A stretch of DNA of 56,205 bases. Origin: an uncultured Collinsella sp. Its GTDB lineage: Bacteria; Actinomycetota; Coriobacteriia; Coriobacteriales; Coriobacteriaceae. The translations under genes and the position numbers were made by a program. Below, piece after piece: positions 1-7,937 of the stretch. Below the pieces are notes generated by a model that worked only from the letters and a program-made list of their open reading frames with translations, did not search any database and was not told the DNA's origin. How positions within the stretch are numbered: position 1 is the stretch's first letter; every line of letters starts with the position of its first letter. The stretch covers positions 1-56,205 of the forward strand of contig UQIT01000013.1 of the NCBI GenBank assembly GCA_900541175.1, given 5' to 3'.

Positions 1-4
1 CTGA

Positions 5-154
5 TTCAAAGGCGGGGCGGTGGCAATCAGGGCGGGGGGCGTTATCCATAATTACGAAGAGGCTTGCGCATTCATCGAGGCCGGCGCCAGCGCGTTAGGC
101 GCATCGGCGGGCATCGCGATCGTCGAGGGCGCACCGACGGATGAGCGTCGCTAG
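5..154 (+). pseudogene. deoC: 3' end of deoxyribose-phosphate aldolase (deoC), partial or broken
   Basis: The reading frame that stops at TAG 152-154 encodes the family's C-terminal phosphate-binding part: an AGGV-type loop, HNYEEACAFIEAGAS, then LGASAGIAIVEG. DeoC splits deoxyribose 5-phosphate into acetaldehyde and glyceraldehyde 3-phosphate. The gene enters from the left edge, but an in-frame TGA lies at 2-4, and the bases just after it look like an imperfect duplication of the loop-encoding sequence. This is therefore either a decayed gene or an artefact at the window edge. The family match of the tail is good; the intact or broken status is uncertain. Confidence 0.55.
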
Positions 155-303
155 CAGACGTATTTGACCTGAGCGATAAAGCTTCACGACCACACGCCGT
201 TCATGTTCGAGACAATATGACTTTTTGCCCGTTGTAAACGGAGTCGCGATGGGTGTTCTGTATGATGGCTCAGACAAGGTTGTTCAATGACAGGGAGGCA
301 TAT

Positions 304-1146
304 ATGGCAATCAAAGCCATCGCGATGGATATCGACGGTACGCTCACCAACGATCAGAAAGTGATTAGCCCGCGTACGCGCGAGAAGCTGCTCGCGGCGC
401 AGGAGTCGGGCATTAAGCTCATCTTGGCTTCGGGCCGTCCCGCATGGGGACTGCACGCCTTGGCGCAGGAGCTCGACCTTCAAAACCATGACGGTCTGCT
501 GGTTGCCTTTAATGGCGCGCATGTGGTCGACGCTCAGACCGATGAGGTCCTTTTTGACCAGGCTATGCCGGCTGACGAGCTGCACCGTCTGATTGATCAC
601 CTGCGTAATTTTGACGTGATCCCTATGATTTCGCTCGGTCGCGATTTGCATGTCGTGGATTCGTATCACTGCATGATCACGCTGCCTGACGGCTCGCAGA
701 AAAACATCGTCAAATACGAGCGCGATGCGTGCGATCTTAAGATTCGCGAGGTGGAGAGCCTGCATGAGGTCGCTGATGCTTATCCCGTGGACAAGCTGCT
801 GACGGCGGGCGATCCGGCCTACCTGCAGGCGCATTACGAGGAGATGTATGCGCCCTTTAAGCAGACGCTTTCGGGCATGTTTACGGCCGACTGGTACTTT
901 GAGTACACGGCGCCCGGTATCGACAAGGCCCGCGCACTCGAGGGTGCCCTGCCCAAGCTCGGCATCGATGCCAGTGAGGTCGTATCGTTTGGCGACGGCC
1001 AGAACGACAAGTCCATGATTGAGTGGGCCGGCACCGGTGTTGCCATGGGTAACGCCGTCGAAGAGGTTAAGGCTGTAGCCCAGATGGTGACCGCCGATAA
1101 CAACGAAGATGGCATTGCGGTGGCGCTGGATAAGCTGCTGGGTTAG
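304..1146 (+). CDS. Cof-type HAD-superfamily phosphatase
   Basis: 280 residues. The N-terminal catalytic motif MDIDGTLTND gives the two HAD aspartates, and the C-terminal motif SFGDGQNDKSM supplies the Mg-binding acidic residues. The C2-type cap in between and the length fit the Cof/YidA group, which dephosphorylates sugar phosphates, flavin precursors or other small phosphoesters. The exact substrate cannot be read from sequence. The start at 304 was chosen because GGGAGG sits just upstream with good spacing; an in-frame ATG at 274 and an earlier in-frame start have no clear ribosome site. It is cytosolic and lies upstream of a second HAD gene, with a terminator-like hairpin between them. 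Confidence 0.85.
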   Translation: MAIKAIAMDIDGTLTNDQKVISPRTREKLLAAQESGIKLILASGRPAWGLHALAQELDLQNHDGLLVAFNGAHVVDAQTDEVLFDQAMPADELHRLIDHLRNFDVIPMISLGRDLHVVDSYHCMITLPDGSQKNIVKYERDACDLKIREVESLHEVADAYPVDKLLTAGDPAYLQAHYEEMYAPFKQTLSGMFTADWYFEYTAPGIDKARALEGALPKLGIDASEVVSFGDGQNDKSMIEWAGTGVAMGNAVEEVKAVAQMVTADNNEDGIAVALDKLLG

Positions 1147-1169
1147 AATCGCCGATTAATGCATGGCTC

Positions 1170-1195
1170 GGGCGCCTGCTTGCGGGCGTCCTTTT
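1170..1195 (+). terminator. terminator-like hairpin between two HAD genes
   Basis: GGGCGCC (1170-1176) pairs with GGGCGTCC (1184-1191) using a G-U pair, followed by four T residues. It ends only about 16 bases before the GTG start of the next gene, so that gene must be reached by read-through or by a promoter upstream of the hairpin. Confidence 0.55.
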
Positions 1196-1210
1196 GTTAG
1201 GGAGGGTGCC

Positions 1211-1870
1211 GTGTCCGCATTTCCGTTCGACGCCGTTATCTTTGACATGGACGGCGTCATTGTCGATACCGAGTATTACTACTTGGGCGAGACTGCCGCG
1301 TTTGCCAAGGAGCTTGGATTTAATCTGACTCAAGAGGAGTTGAATGGGCAGGTCGGTACCTCGCATCAGTTCTTCCTGCATATGCTGGTCGATTGGTTTG
1401 AGCGCGCCGGTAAGGGACACTTCACTGGCGAGGAGGCGTTGGCCCGTTGGGACGAGTGGGCGCATAAGCGTCCGCGTGACTATCAGGCTTTGATTAACCC
1501 AGGCGCCGTGGATACGATTCGAGAGCTGCCGCGCCGTGGCGTTCGCGTTGCGCTTGCCAGCTCGTCTCCCATGGTTAGCATCGAGGAAGTGCTCAACGCA
1601 TGCGGGCTGTCTGATGCCTTTGAGTATGTGGTGAGCGGCGAGCAGTTTAAGGAGAGCAAACCCGAGCCCGACATCTACCTGCATGCGCTGGACCTGCTGG
1701 GGCTGCCCGCGAATCGTTGCTGCTGCGTTGAGGATTCCGTTCCGGGCATTACCGCGGGTAAGCGAGCCGGCCTGACGGTCATTGCCAAGCGCGAGGAACG
1801 CTTTGGCTTTAGCCAGGATGCCGCGGACAAGATTATCGACCAGCTGCCGGAGCTGCTCACGCTTTCTTAG
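1211..1870 (+). CDS. HAD family IA hydrolase (beta-phosphoglucomutase/phosphatase-like)
   Basis: 219 residues starting at GTG 1211, directly behind a GGAGGG ribosome site. Motif I FDMDGVIVDTE, motif II in the SSSPMVS region, motif III KPEPDIYLHAL and motif IV CVEDSVPGI are all present and ordered as in subfamily IA with a helical C1 cap. Members dephosphorylate or isomerise sugar phosphates such as beta-glucose 1-phosphate or 2-deoxyglucose 6-phosphate. It is a soluble cytoplasmic enzyme. The neighbouring Cof-type gene on the same strand suggests a small phosphatase pair, but no shared substrate can be proposed. Confidence 0.85.
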   Translation: MSAFPFDAVIFDMDGVIVDTEYYYLGETAAFAKELGFNLTQEELNGQVGTSHQFFLHMLVDWFERAGKGHFTGEEALARWDEWAHKRPRDYQALINPGAVDTIRELPRRGVRVALASSSPMVSIEEVLNACGLSDAFEYVVSGEQFKESKPEPDIYLHALDLLGLPANRCCCVEDSVPGITAGKRAGLTVIAKREERFGFSQDAADKIIDQLPELLTLS

Positions 1871-1953
1871 GAGCGCGGTAGTTGCGCGTTTTTCGGGTCA
1901 GATGAGTAAATACCCGACATTTTGGTGCGGCAGCAAGCATACTTCATGCTAAT

Positions 1954-1994
1954 GCGGGCTTAAGGGCTTGTTGAATGCCCTTGAGCCCGCTTTT
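1954..1994 (+). terminator. strong intrinsic terminator
   Basis: GCGGGCTTAAGGGC (1954-1967) pairs with GCCCTTGAGCCCGC (1977-1990), a 14-bp stem with one G-U pair, followed by TTTT. It separates the HAD genes from the GntR regulator at 2021. Confidence 0.85.
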
Positions 1995-2020
1995 GACTTA
2001 ATTGTGCTGGGAGAGGGTAT

Positions 2021-2764
2021 ATGCCACCGACTGAAGGACTAACTGACGGTAAAGCAGCGATACCGCTGTACCAACAGGTCATTGATATCATTAAAAACGA
2101 AATCAACTCCGGCGCCTACAAGGCAGGCGCGCGGATACCCAACGAATTCGAATTGGCTGAGAGCTATAAAGTTGGCCGCGTTACCGTGCGACGCGCTATT
2201 GAGGAGCTCGTCCAGCAGGGCTATCTAACGAAGCGACAGGGGAAAGGCACGTTCGTCAATGCCCCCAAGCTCAAGCGCAAGATTCGCCAGAAGGATGACG
2301 TCCAGAGTTTTTCGGACGCATGCCGCGTTAACGGAATGGAACCGGGGGCGTGTGTCATTTCGAGAAAGATACTGCCGGCGGATTCTACCGAAGCACAGTT
2401 CTTTGGTGTTCCCGTTGGAACTGACTTGATTTGCGTCGAGCGTGTGCGTACTGCCGATGGCGTCCCCGTCATGCTTGAGAACAACATATACGTTTACGAG
2501 GACAACGCCTATCTATCAACGGCGCCTCTATCTAACCAATCCATTTTTGAGTTCGTGCGCAACCAGACGGGCCGCATGCCCGCGTTTACCGACCCGTGCA
2601 CGCTCGAGATCGCGTGCGCATCGCCCGAGGTCGCTCGGTTGCTGGCGGTTCCCGTTGGCGAACCCTTGTTTTATATGGAAGCCTTCTTTTTCGATGAGCA
2701 ACGGCGGCCGTTTATCATCGGTCGTCAGCGGATCGTTGGGTCTCGCTACGTTTTTGACATCTAG
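2021..2764 (+). CDS. frlR: GntR/HutC-family regulator, probable regulator of the Amadori-product operon (FrlR-like)
   Basis: 247 residues. A winged helix-turn-helix occupies about residues 12-78 (PLYQQVIDIIKNEI, RRAIEELVQQGYL, RQGKGTFV). A UTRA effector domain follows at about 95-240, as in the HutC/FrlR subfamily, where a sugar or sugar phosphate releases DNA. It stands directly upstream of the transporter and frlC/B/D-like genes on the same strand, so it is the natural repressor or switch for them. A tandem 9-bp repeat at 2904-2922 over the expected transcription start is the candidate operator. The regulator type is secure; the effector (fructoselysine 6-phosphate or similar) is inferred from context. 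Confidence 0.85.
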   Translation: MPPTEGLTDGKAAIPLYQQVIDIIKNEINSGAYKAGARIPNEFELAESYKVGRVTVRRAIEELVQQGYLTKRQGKGTFVNAPKLKRKIRQKDDVQSFSDACRVNGMEPGACVISRKILPADSTEAQFFGVPVGTDLICVERVRTADGVPVMLENNIYVYEDNAYLSTAPLSNQSIFEFVRNQTGRMPAFTDPCTLEIACASPEVARLLAVPVGEPLFYMEAFFFDEQRRPFIIGRQRIVGSRYVFDI

Positions 2765-2774
2765 GACATTGCGA

Positions 2775-2814
2775 ATGGAAACGCCCGGTGGATCATCTCA
2801 CCGGGCGCTTCCAT
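2775..2814 (+). terminator. strong hairpin after the regulator gene
   Basis: ATGGAA plus CGCCCGGTG (2775-2790) pairs with CACCGGGCG plus TTCCAT (2799-2814), 15 pairs around one mismatch. There is no T-run, so it could be a transcript-stabilising or pausing hairpin instead of a simple intrinsic terminator. Confidence 0.5.
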
Positions 2815-2874
2815 ACCGTTCACGGCGCGAACGCGACCGTTCAACCGCGTTGCGGCAATCAGTTTGAAATTATC

Positions 2875-2922
2875 TTGATGACGGGAAAAGCTGCTGGTAA
2901 TCTATAGAACGTCATAGAACGT
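2875..2922 (+). promoter_or_regulatory. promoter and tandem-repeat operator of the frl-like operon
   Basis: A -35-like TTGATG (2875-2880) and -10-like TAATCT (2898-2903) are exactly 17 bases apart. Immediately downstream ATAGAACGT is repeated at 2904-2912 and 2914-2922, a 10-base period that puts both copies on one DNA face across the expected start site. This is where a GntR-family repressor would bind. Seen: the repeats and their spacing. Inferred: the binding protein. Confidence 0.55.
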
Positions 2923-2982
2923 TTGCCTTATGCAAGCGTTGAAGCGAGATGCGATGCAGTCTCGAGTTCTTTGGAGGTATCT

Positions 2983-4446
2983 ATGTCAGATACGAAGGCG
3001 AAGAAGACAAACAGACGTTTTAAGTTCAAATTACCGCATGTCTATACGATCATGTTCTTGCTGATCGTTGTCTTTGCGGTCCTGACTTGGATCGTTCCCT
3101 CGGGTCAGTATCAGCGCAAGACGATTTCGACAGCGGCGGGCGAGCGCGAAGTCGCCGTTGCTGGAACCTATGAACAGGTCGATAAGAACTACACCGATTC
3201 CGAGACCGGCGAGACCATCAATCTGGGTCAGGATATCTTCGCGGTCCTGCAAGCGCCCACTAAGGGCATCCAGGAGGCTGCCGACGTCGTTGCGTTCGTC
3301 TTATTGATTGGCGGATCGTTCGCAATCATCACCAAGACCAACGCTTTGAATGCCGGCATGAGCCGTGTGATTAAAAAGCTCAAGAACAAGGACATCCTCA
3401 TCATTCCCATTACGATGACGTTGCTGTCCATTTGCGGCACTACGTTTGGCATGTCTGAGGAAGCCCTGCCGTTCTATGCCATCTTCATTCCCATCATGAT
3501 GGGTATCGGTTATGACTCGATGACGGCATTCATCATCTGCTTCCTTGGTCCTAACCTGGGATATTGTGCTTCGACCATCGACCCGTTTAATGTTTTGATC
3601 GCCCAGGGCATCATTGGCATCGAGGGCAATCCTCAGCTGTGGCTGCGCGCCGTTTCTTGGGTCATCTTTACTGCCGTCGGTATCGCATGGGCCATGCGCT
3701 ACGCTATGCGCGTCAAGAAAAACCCCGAGTCGTCCATTACGTACGAGGACGACAAGCTCAAGCGTGTTGAGTTTTCCGTGACCGATGCCTCCATCGAGGA
3801 AGAGTTCACTACCCGTCAGAAGCTCGTACTTATCGATTTTGCCTGCGGTATGGGCATTATCGTCTGGGGTCTTGTTACCCAGGGCTGGTACATGAATGAG
3901 ATTTCCGCCGTGTTCCTTGGCATGGGCTTGCTTGCCGGTATCCTGGGCGGTCTTGACCAGCAGACGATCGCTGAGGAGTTCGTTAAGGGTCTCGCCGATT
4001 TTGCGTACGCTGCTATCGTTATCGGTATCGCTCGCGGTATTCTGGTCATCGCCGAGGGCGGCATGATCATCGACACCATCCTCCAGGCGCTCGCTACTGC
4101 GCTCGCCGGTGCACCCGCTGCCGTCTACACCACGTTTATGTATATCGTCCTTGGCCTGCTCTCTTTGCTGGTTCCCTCGAGTTCTGGACTTGCGGCGCTC
4201 ACCATGCCCGTCATGGGTCCGCTGACCGAGCTTATGGGCCTCAATCCCGAAGCTGCCGTTACCGCGCTCCAGTTTGCTAATCAGACCATCAACACCATCA
4301 GTCCCGTGGCGGGCATGACGGTCGCCGGCCTTGCCGTGGCTAAGATTTCGTTTGGCCAATGGTGGAAGACCATTTGGAAGTTCTTCATTTTCATGGTCGT
4401 CTTTGGCCTGATCGTAACGGCAATCTCTGGCATGCTTCCGGTGTAG
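2983..4446 (+). CDS. YfcC-family membrane transporter, probable uptake of the Amadori product
   Basis: 487 residues with about a dozen hydrophobic segments, starting with the segment VYTIMFLLIVVFAVLTWIVP near residue 20. The glycine-rich re-entrant regions are those of the YfcC/AbgT-like (C4-dicarboxylate anaerobic carrier) fold. Relatives are thought to move amino acids or related compounds, including basic amino acids. The start at 2983 follows TTGGAGG at good spacing, giving a shorter N-terminus than the longest frame. It is the first structural gene after the operator and takes the place of FrlA or an ABC importer in known fructoselysine operons. The family is well supported; the substrate is inferred from neighbours. 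Confidence 0.8.
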   Translation: MSDTKAKKTNRRFKFKLPHVYTIMFLLIVVFAVLTWIVPSGQYQRKTISTAAGEREVAVAGTYEQVDKNYTDSETGETINLGQDIFAVLQAPTKGIQEAADVVAFVLLIGGSFAIITKTNALNAGMSRVIKKLKNKDILIIPITMTLLSICGTTFGMSEEALPFYAIFIPIMMGIGYDSMTAFIICFLGPNLGYCASTIDPFNVLIAQGIIGIEGNPQLWLRAVSWVIFTAVGIAWAMRYAMRVKKNPESSITYEDDKLKRVEFSVTDASIEEEFTTRQKLVLIDFACGMGIIVWGLVTQGWYMNEISAVFLGMGLLAGILGGLDQQTIAEEFVKGLADFAYAAIVIGIARGILVIAEGGMIIDTILQALATALAGAPAAVYTTFMYIVLGLLSLLVPSSSGLAALTMPVMGPLTELMGLNPEAAVTALQFANQTINTISPVAGMTVAGLAVAKISFGQWWKTIWKFFIFMVVFGLIVTAISGMLPV

Positions 4447-4455
4447 GTGGTTGTG

Positions 4456-6039
4456 ATGTCTGATCGTTTAACGGTCCTGACGTCTAAGAGCGTCTTTACC
4501 GGTACGGGGGACCTGCCGTTCGAAGGTTTCGTAGCGGTCCGTGGCAATCGAATTGAGGCGGTTGGCACCAAGTGTGAGGTAGCTTCGTATTTGACCCAGG
4601 CGGACGAGGTAGTTGATCTGGGCGACCGTACCGTCATGCCTGGCCTGATCGATGTGCATACCTTCTATACAGGCTGGGCGCTGCGGACGTTGGGGTCTGA
4701 TCTGTCCGGCATCGCTGATGCCAAAGAGGCCGTGTCGCTCTTGCGTGCATGGAAAGAAGATCATCCGGATTGCGCGGCGGCTTTTGGCCACAGCCTACCC
4801 GAAACGTTGGCATCGGATGCCGAGAACGCAAATACGGCAGCTGTGTTTGACGATTGTTTTGGCGATATCCCTGTCGTCTGCTTTACACCGGGTGCGGAGA
4901 CCTGCGTTCTCAATGCTGCCGCCAGTGCACGATACGGCTTTACACCCCAGGCGTGCTATGCCGAGAAGATCTGGCGCATGATGAGCGATTTCCTCGCGCT
5001 GCCCGAGGTACGTGCGGGGTATTCGGACTACATGAGCATGCTTAACGAGCGCGGCGTTACCGCCATCAAGGAGATGGCGTTTGATGACTACTACGGTTTT
5101 GCCGACGAAATGGCTCGCCGTGAGGAATCTGGTGAGCTGACGGTTCGCGTCTCTATGATGTCGCAGCCGGTGGGTGCCGGTGCAAATCTGGCATATGCCC
5201 GCGAGGCACGAGAGCGCTTCCGGGGACCGTTCGTTCGTTTTTCTGGCTTCAACCGTATGACCGATCGCGGCGTATGGGCGGGGCTTGCCGAGATGATTGA
5301 CCCCTATGAGGACACGGCCGATGCGGGCGCTGCCGGCAAGACGGTTGTCGAGGAGCCCGAGTGGGATCTGATTGAGAACGAGCTGCGCGCAATTGATGCT
5401 GACGGCTTCCGATATTCCTTGCATTGCCAGGGCGATGGCGCCGTTCGTCGCACCGTGGCGCTCTATGCCTCGCTGCCTCGAGACGAGCATGGACGGTTGC
5501 TTCGCCGCCATGCGATTACCGATCTCGAGAACTCTGATCCGACCGATCTTGTCAAGTTTGGCAAGTTAGGTGGAATTTGCGAGGTCTATCCGCAGATTCT
5601 GACGCTGGACCGGCGCGAGGATTGCCTGTCGATGATGCGTCGACAAATTGGCAAGACGCGACTTTTGCACAGCTGGAATCGCCGCGGCATGGAAGATTCC
5701 GGATGCACGGTGTGCTGTGGTACGGATTTGCCGCTGCTGATTCCGAGCCTGGGCGAGTCAATCTACAGTGCGTGCGGCGGATACTTCGACGATGGACTGC
5801 CCGTGAATGAGGCCAACGCGCTGACGCTTGTCGAGCTCTTGCGTGCTTGGACTGCCGGGGGCGCGTACGATCTGATGCGCGAAGACGAGCTGGGTACGCT
5901 CGAGGTCGGCAAGCTTGCTGATATCTGCGTGCTCGATCGGGATGTGTTCGACCTCGATTATCGCGACGCACGCGATCTTTCGGTTGATATGACGATGTCG
6001 GACGGACAAATCGTGTTCGATCGAAATAAGGAGGCATAG
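4456..6039 (+). CDS. amidohydrolase family 3 (YtcJ-like) enzyme with an altered metal-site motif
   Basis: 527 residues; the start at 4456 lies about ten bases after the transporter stop, with AGGTGG overlapping that stop, so translation is probably coupled. The beta-sandwich flank and PGLIDVH (His68) match the amidohydrolase-3 family. The usual HxH is HTF here, so the second metal-binding histidine is replaced by Phe. Later motifs remain recognisable: HCQGDGAVR for the HxxGDxA strand, RRHAITD, and CGTDLPLL for the catalytic Asp. Family members cleave amide or formamide bonds. In this operon it may process an acylated or peptide-linked Amadori compound, or have lost classical hydrolysis. Function not assigned. 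Confidence 0.75.
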   Translation: MSDRLTVLTSKSVFTGTGDLPFEGFVAVRGNRIEAVGTKCEVASYLTQADEVVDLGDRTVMPGLIDVHTFYTGWALRTLGSDLSGIADAKEAVSLLRAWKEDHPDCAAAFGHSLPETLASDAENANTAAVFDDCFGDIPVVCFTPGAETCVLNAAASARYGFTPQACYAEKIWRMMSDFLALPEVRAGYSDYMSMLNERGVTAIKEMAFDDYYGFADEMARREESGELTVRVSMMSQPVGAGANLAYAREARERFRGPFVRFSGFNRMTDRGVWAGLAEMIDPYEDTADAGAAGKTVVEEPEWDLIENELRAIDADGFRYSLHCQGDGAVRRTVALYASLPRDEHGRLLRRHAITDLENSDPTDLVKFGKLGGICEVYPQILTLDRREDCLSMMRRQIGKTRLLHSWNRRGMEDSGCTVCCGTDLPLLIPSLGESIYSACGGYFDDGLPVNEANALTLVELLRAWTAGGAYDLMREDELGTLEVGKLADICVLDRDVFDLDYRDARDLSVDMTMSDGQIVFDRNKEA

Positions 6040-6040
6040 G

Positions 6041-6892
6041 ATGTCTGAATCCAAGCCGACGCTGCGCCGCGAACAGATTGCGGGCATGAATATCCACTAC
6101 ATCATGTGGTCGCTCGATTACTTCCTTGATGTGCAGCAGCGTTTGGGCTTTGAGTCCATTGAGCTGTGGTGTGCGGAGCCGCATGTGACACTCGACCATA
6201 CGGGCTACTTTAAGGCTGAGGTCCTGGCGAAAAAAGCTGCAGACCGTGGGCTTAGGTATCGTACTCTGTGCCCCGAGAATGTTGTCTATCCTTGGCAATA
6301 CTGCGCACGCAAACCGCTGCATGAACAGCGCAGCCTGGCGTACTTTAAGCACGGCATTGAGCTTGCCGAGGTACTTGGGTGCGACCGTATGTCCGTCAAC
6401 TCGGGCTGGGGCGACTGGGACGAGGACCGCGAGGAAGCCTGGAAGCGCAGCCGCGAGCACATGTCCATTCTGGCGGAGTATGCCGGCGAGCACGGTCTGG
6501 TGCTTACGATGGAAAGCCTGCGTCCCGAGGAGAGCAACCTTGTGACGACGGTTTCCGATGCGAAGCGCATGATTGACGAGGTCGCGAGCCCGTACTTACA
6601 GCCCATGGTTGATACAACCGCGATGGGCGTTGCAGGCGAGACGCTCGAGGACTGGTTTGCCGCCTTTGGTGATGGGGCAATTCACGAGATGCACTTTATC
6701 GACGGTGATCCGTATGGCCATCTGGTGTGGGGCGATGGCAAGCACGATATGGACGCCTTCGTTGCCACGCTCAACGCCCATGGTTTCGACGGCATGCTGG
6801 GCCAGGAAATCACGGACGGTCGTTACTATGATGACCCGGCGGCGGCAGATGCCAAGAACATGGCCGCATTCGAGAAATATCTGATTGACTAA
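6041..6892 (+). CDS. frlC: FrlC-like sugar isomerase/epimerase (xylose-isomerase-like TIM barrel)
   Basis: 283 residues beginning one base after the previous stop, with a GGAGG site inside that gene's end. The TIM-barrel features of the AP-endonuclease-2 family are present: SIELWCAEPH near residue 39, TMESLRPEESN (metal-binding Glu) about 160, MVDTTAM about 188, and HEMHFIDGD about 215. These line up with E. coli FrlC, the fructoselysine/psicoselysine 3-epimerase, including the strand-end metal ligands. It would let the cell use the C3 epimer of the Amadori product. Assignment as FrlC-like rests on family plus the FrlB and FrlD neighbours; generic sugar epimerase is the alternative. Confidence 0.75.
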   Translation: MSESKPTLRREQIAGMNIHYIMWSLDYFLDVQQRLGFESIELWCAEPHVTLDHTGYFKAEVLAKKAADRGLRYRTLCPENVVYPWQYCARKPLHEQRSLAYFKHGIELAEVLGCDRMSVNSGWGDWDEDREEAWKRSREHMSILAEYAGEHGLVLTMESLRPEESNLVTTVSDAKRMIDEVASPYLQPMVDTTAMGVAGETLEDWFAAFGDGAIHEMHFIDGDPYGHLVWGDGKHDMDAFVATLNAHGFDGMLGQEITDGRYYDDPAAADAKNMAAFEKYLID

Positions 6893-6954
6893 AACAACTA
6901 TCGGCCACGCAACCAACGTCATTGATTGTGGACCAAACAAGAAAGGAACTGGAT

Positions 6955-7923
6955 ATGAACGCACACGACCTGATCAAAGAGGCAATTGCCGAGAAGGGCA
7001 AGTTCGACAGCGTCTACTGGATTGCTTGCGGTGGCTCCATGATCGATTTGATCCCGGCTCATGAGCTTCTGCAGCGCGAGGCAACCACCTTCACTTCGTA
7101 TATCTATACGGCTCGCGAGTTTGATATCATGCGCCCGCGCCGCTTGGGTGAGAAATCCCTGGTCATTGCTTGCAGCCACAGTGGCAACACCCCCGAGGTC
7201 GTCGAGGGCTGTGAGATTGCCCTTGCTGCCGGCGCTACGGTGATCGCCCAGACCGACAACGCTGGATCCAAGATTGACTCCGGCAAGTGGACCACGTGGG
7301 TCTACCCGTGGGGCGAGGGCGTGCCGCAGGCCGAGGTCCCCGCTGGCATTTCGCTGTCGCTTGCGGCCGAGCTGCTCGATCAGCAGGAGGGCTACGCCGA
7401 TCTTGCCGATATGTATGCCGGTATTGCTGAGATGGATAAGATTCTTCCTCCGGCACGCGAGAAGGTAAATGCCGAGCTGGGCGATCGTTTTGCCAAGCTT
7501 TGCCAGGAGCACGAGTTCTTCTACATTCTGGGCAGCGGTCCCAACTTTAGCCAGACCTACGGTTTCGCTATCTGCTCTCTTATGGAGATGCAGTGGCAGC
7601 ACTGCAGCTACATCCACTCTGCCGAGTACTTCCACGGCCCCTTCGAGGCTACTCAGGATGGCGTTTTTTACTTCCTGCAGATGGGCTCCAGCGAGTGCCG
7701 TGCTATGGACGAGCGCGCCCTGGCGTTTCTTAAGACGCATACCGATACGCTGATGGTGCTTGATGCCAAGGAGTACGGTATGGAAGCCGTGCCGGCGAGC
7801 GTCCGTGCCTATCTGGACCCGGTGCTGTTCTACGCCATGAACTGCGAGTTGCGCGCCGCACGCGGTAAGGTGTTTGATCACGATCCCGATTTCCGCCGCT
7901 ATATGGGTGTTGTCGAGTACTAG
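6955..7923 (+). CDS. frlB: FrlB-like SIS-domain deglycase (fructosamine 6-phosphate deglycase)
   Basis: 322 residues with two SIS domains. The first carries CGGS (25-28) and CSHSGNT (73-79), typical sugar-phosphate loops. The second carries HSAEYFHGPFE (221-231), the counterpart of the SGEFRHGP catalytic segment of E. coli FrlB, with Glu224 and His227 as likely acid-base residues. The C-terminus DHDPDFRRYMGVVEY closely matches the FrlB tail. FrlB splits fructoselysine 6-phosphate into glucose 6-phosphate and lysine. The start at 6955 follows GAAAGGA. The gene sits between the epimerase and kinase genes, as expected for this pathway. The amino acid part of the substrate (Lys, Arg, Asn or other) cannot be told from sequence. 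Confidence 0.85.
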   Translation: MNAHDLIKEAIAEKGKFDSVYWIACGGSMIDLIPAHELLQREATTFTSYIYTAREFDIMRPRRLGEKSLVIACSHSGNTPEVVEGCEIALAAGATVIAQTDNAGSKIDSGKWTTWVYPWGEGVPQAEVPAGISLSLAAELLDQQEGYADLADMYAGIAEMDKILPPAREKVNAELGDRFAKLCQEHEFFYILGSGPNFSQTYGFAICSLMEMQWQHCSYIHSAEYFHGPFEATQDGVFYFLQMGSSECRAMDERALAFLKTHTDTLMVLDAKEYGMEAVPASVRAYLDPVLFYAMNCELRAARGKVFDHDPDFRRYMGVVEY

Positions 7924-7937
7924 AAGGGGCAAAGGCC

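Noticed and set aside
1994..1999. TTGACT as -35 box for the GntR gene
   Set aside because: It lies only about 20 bases before the start codon and is within the terminator tail, so a promoter there would give a truncated start.
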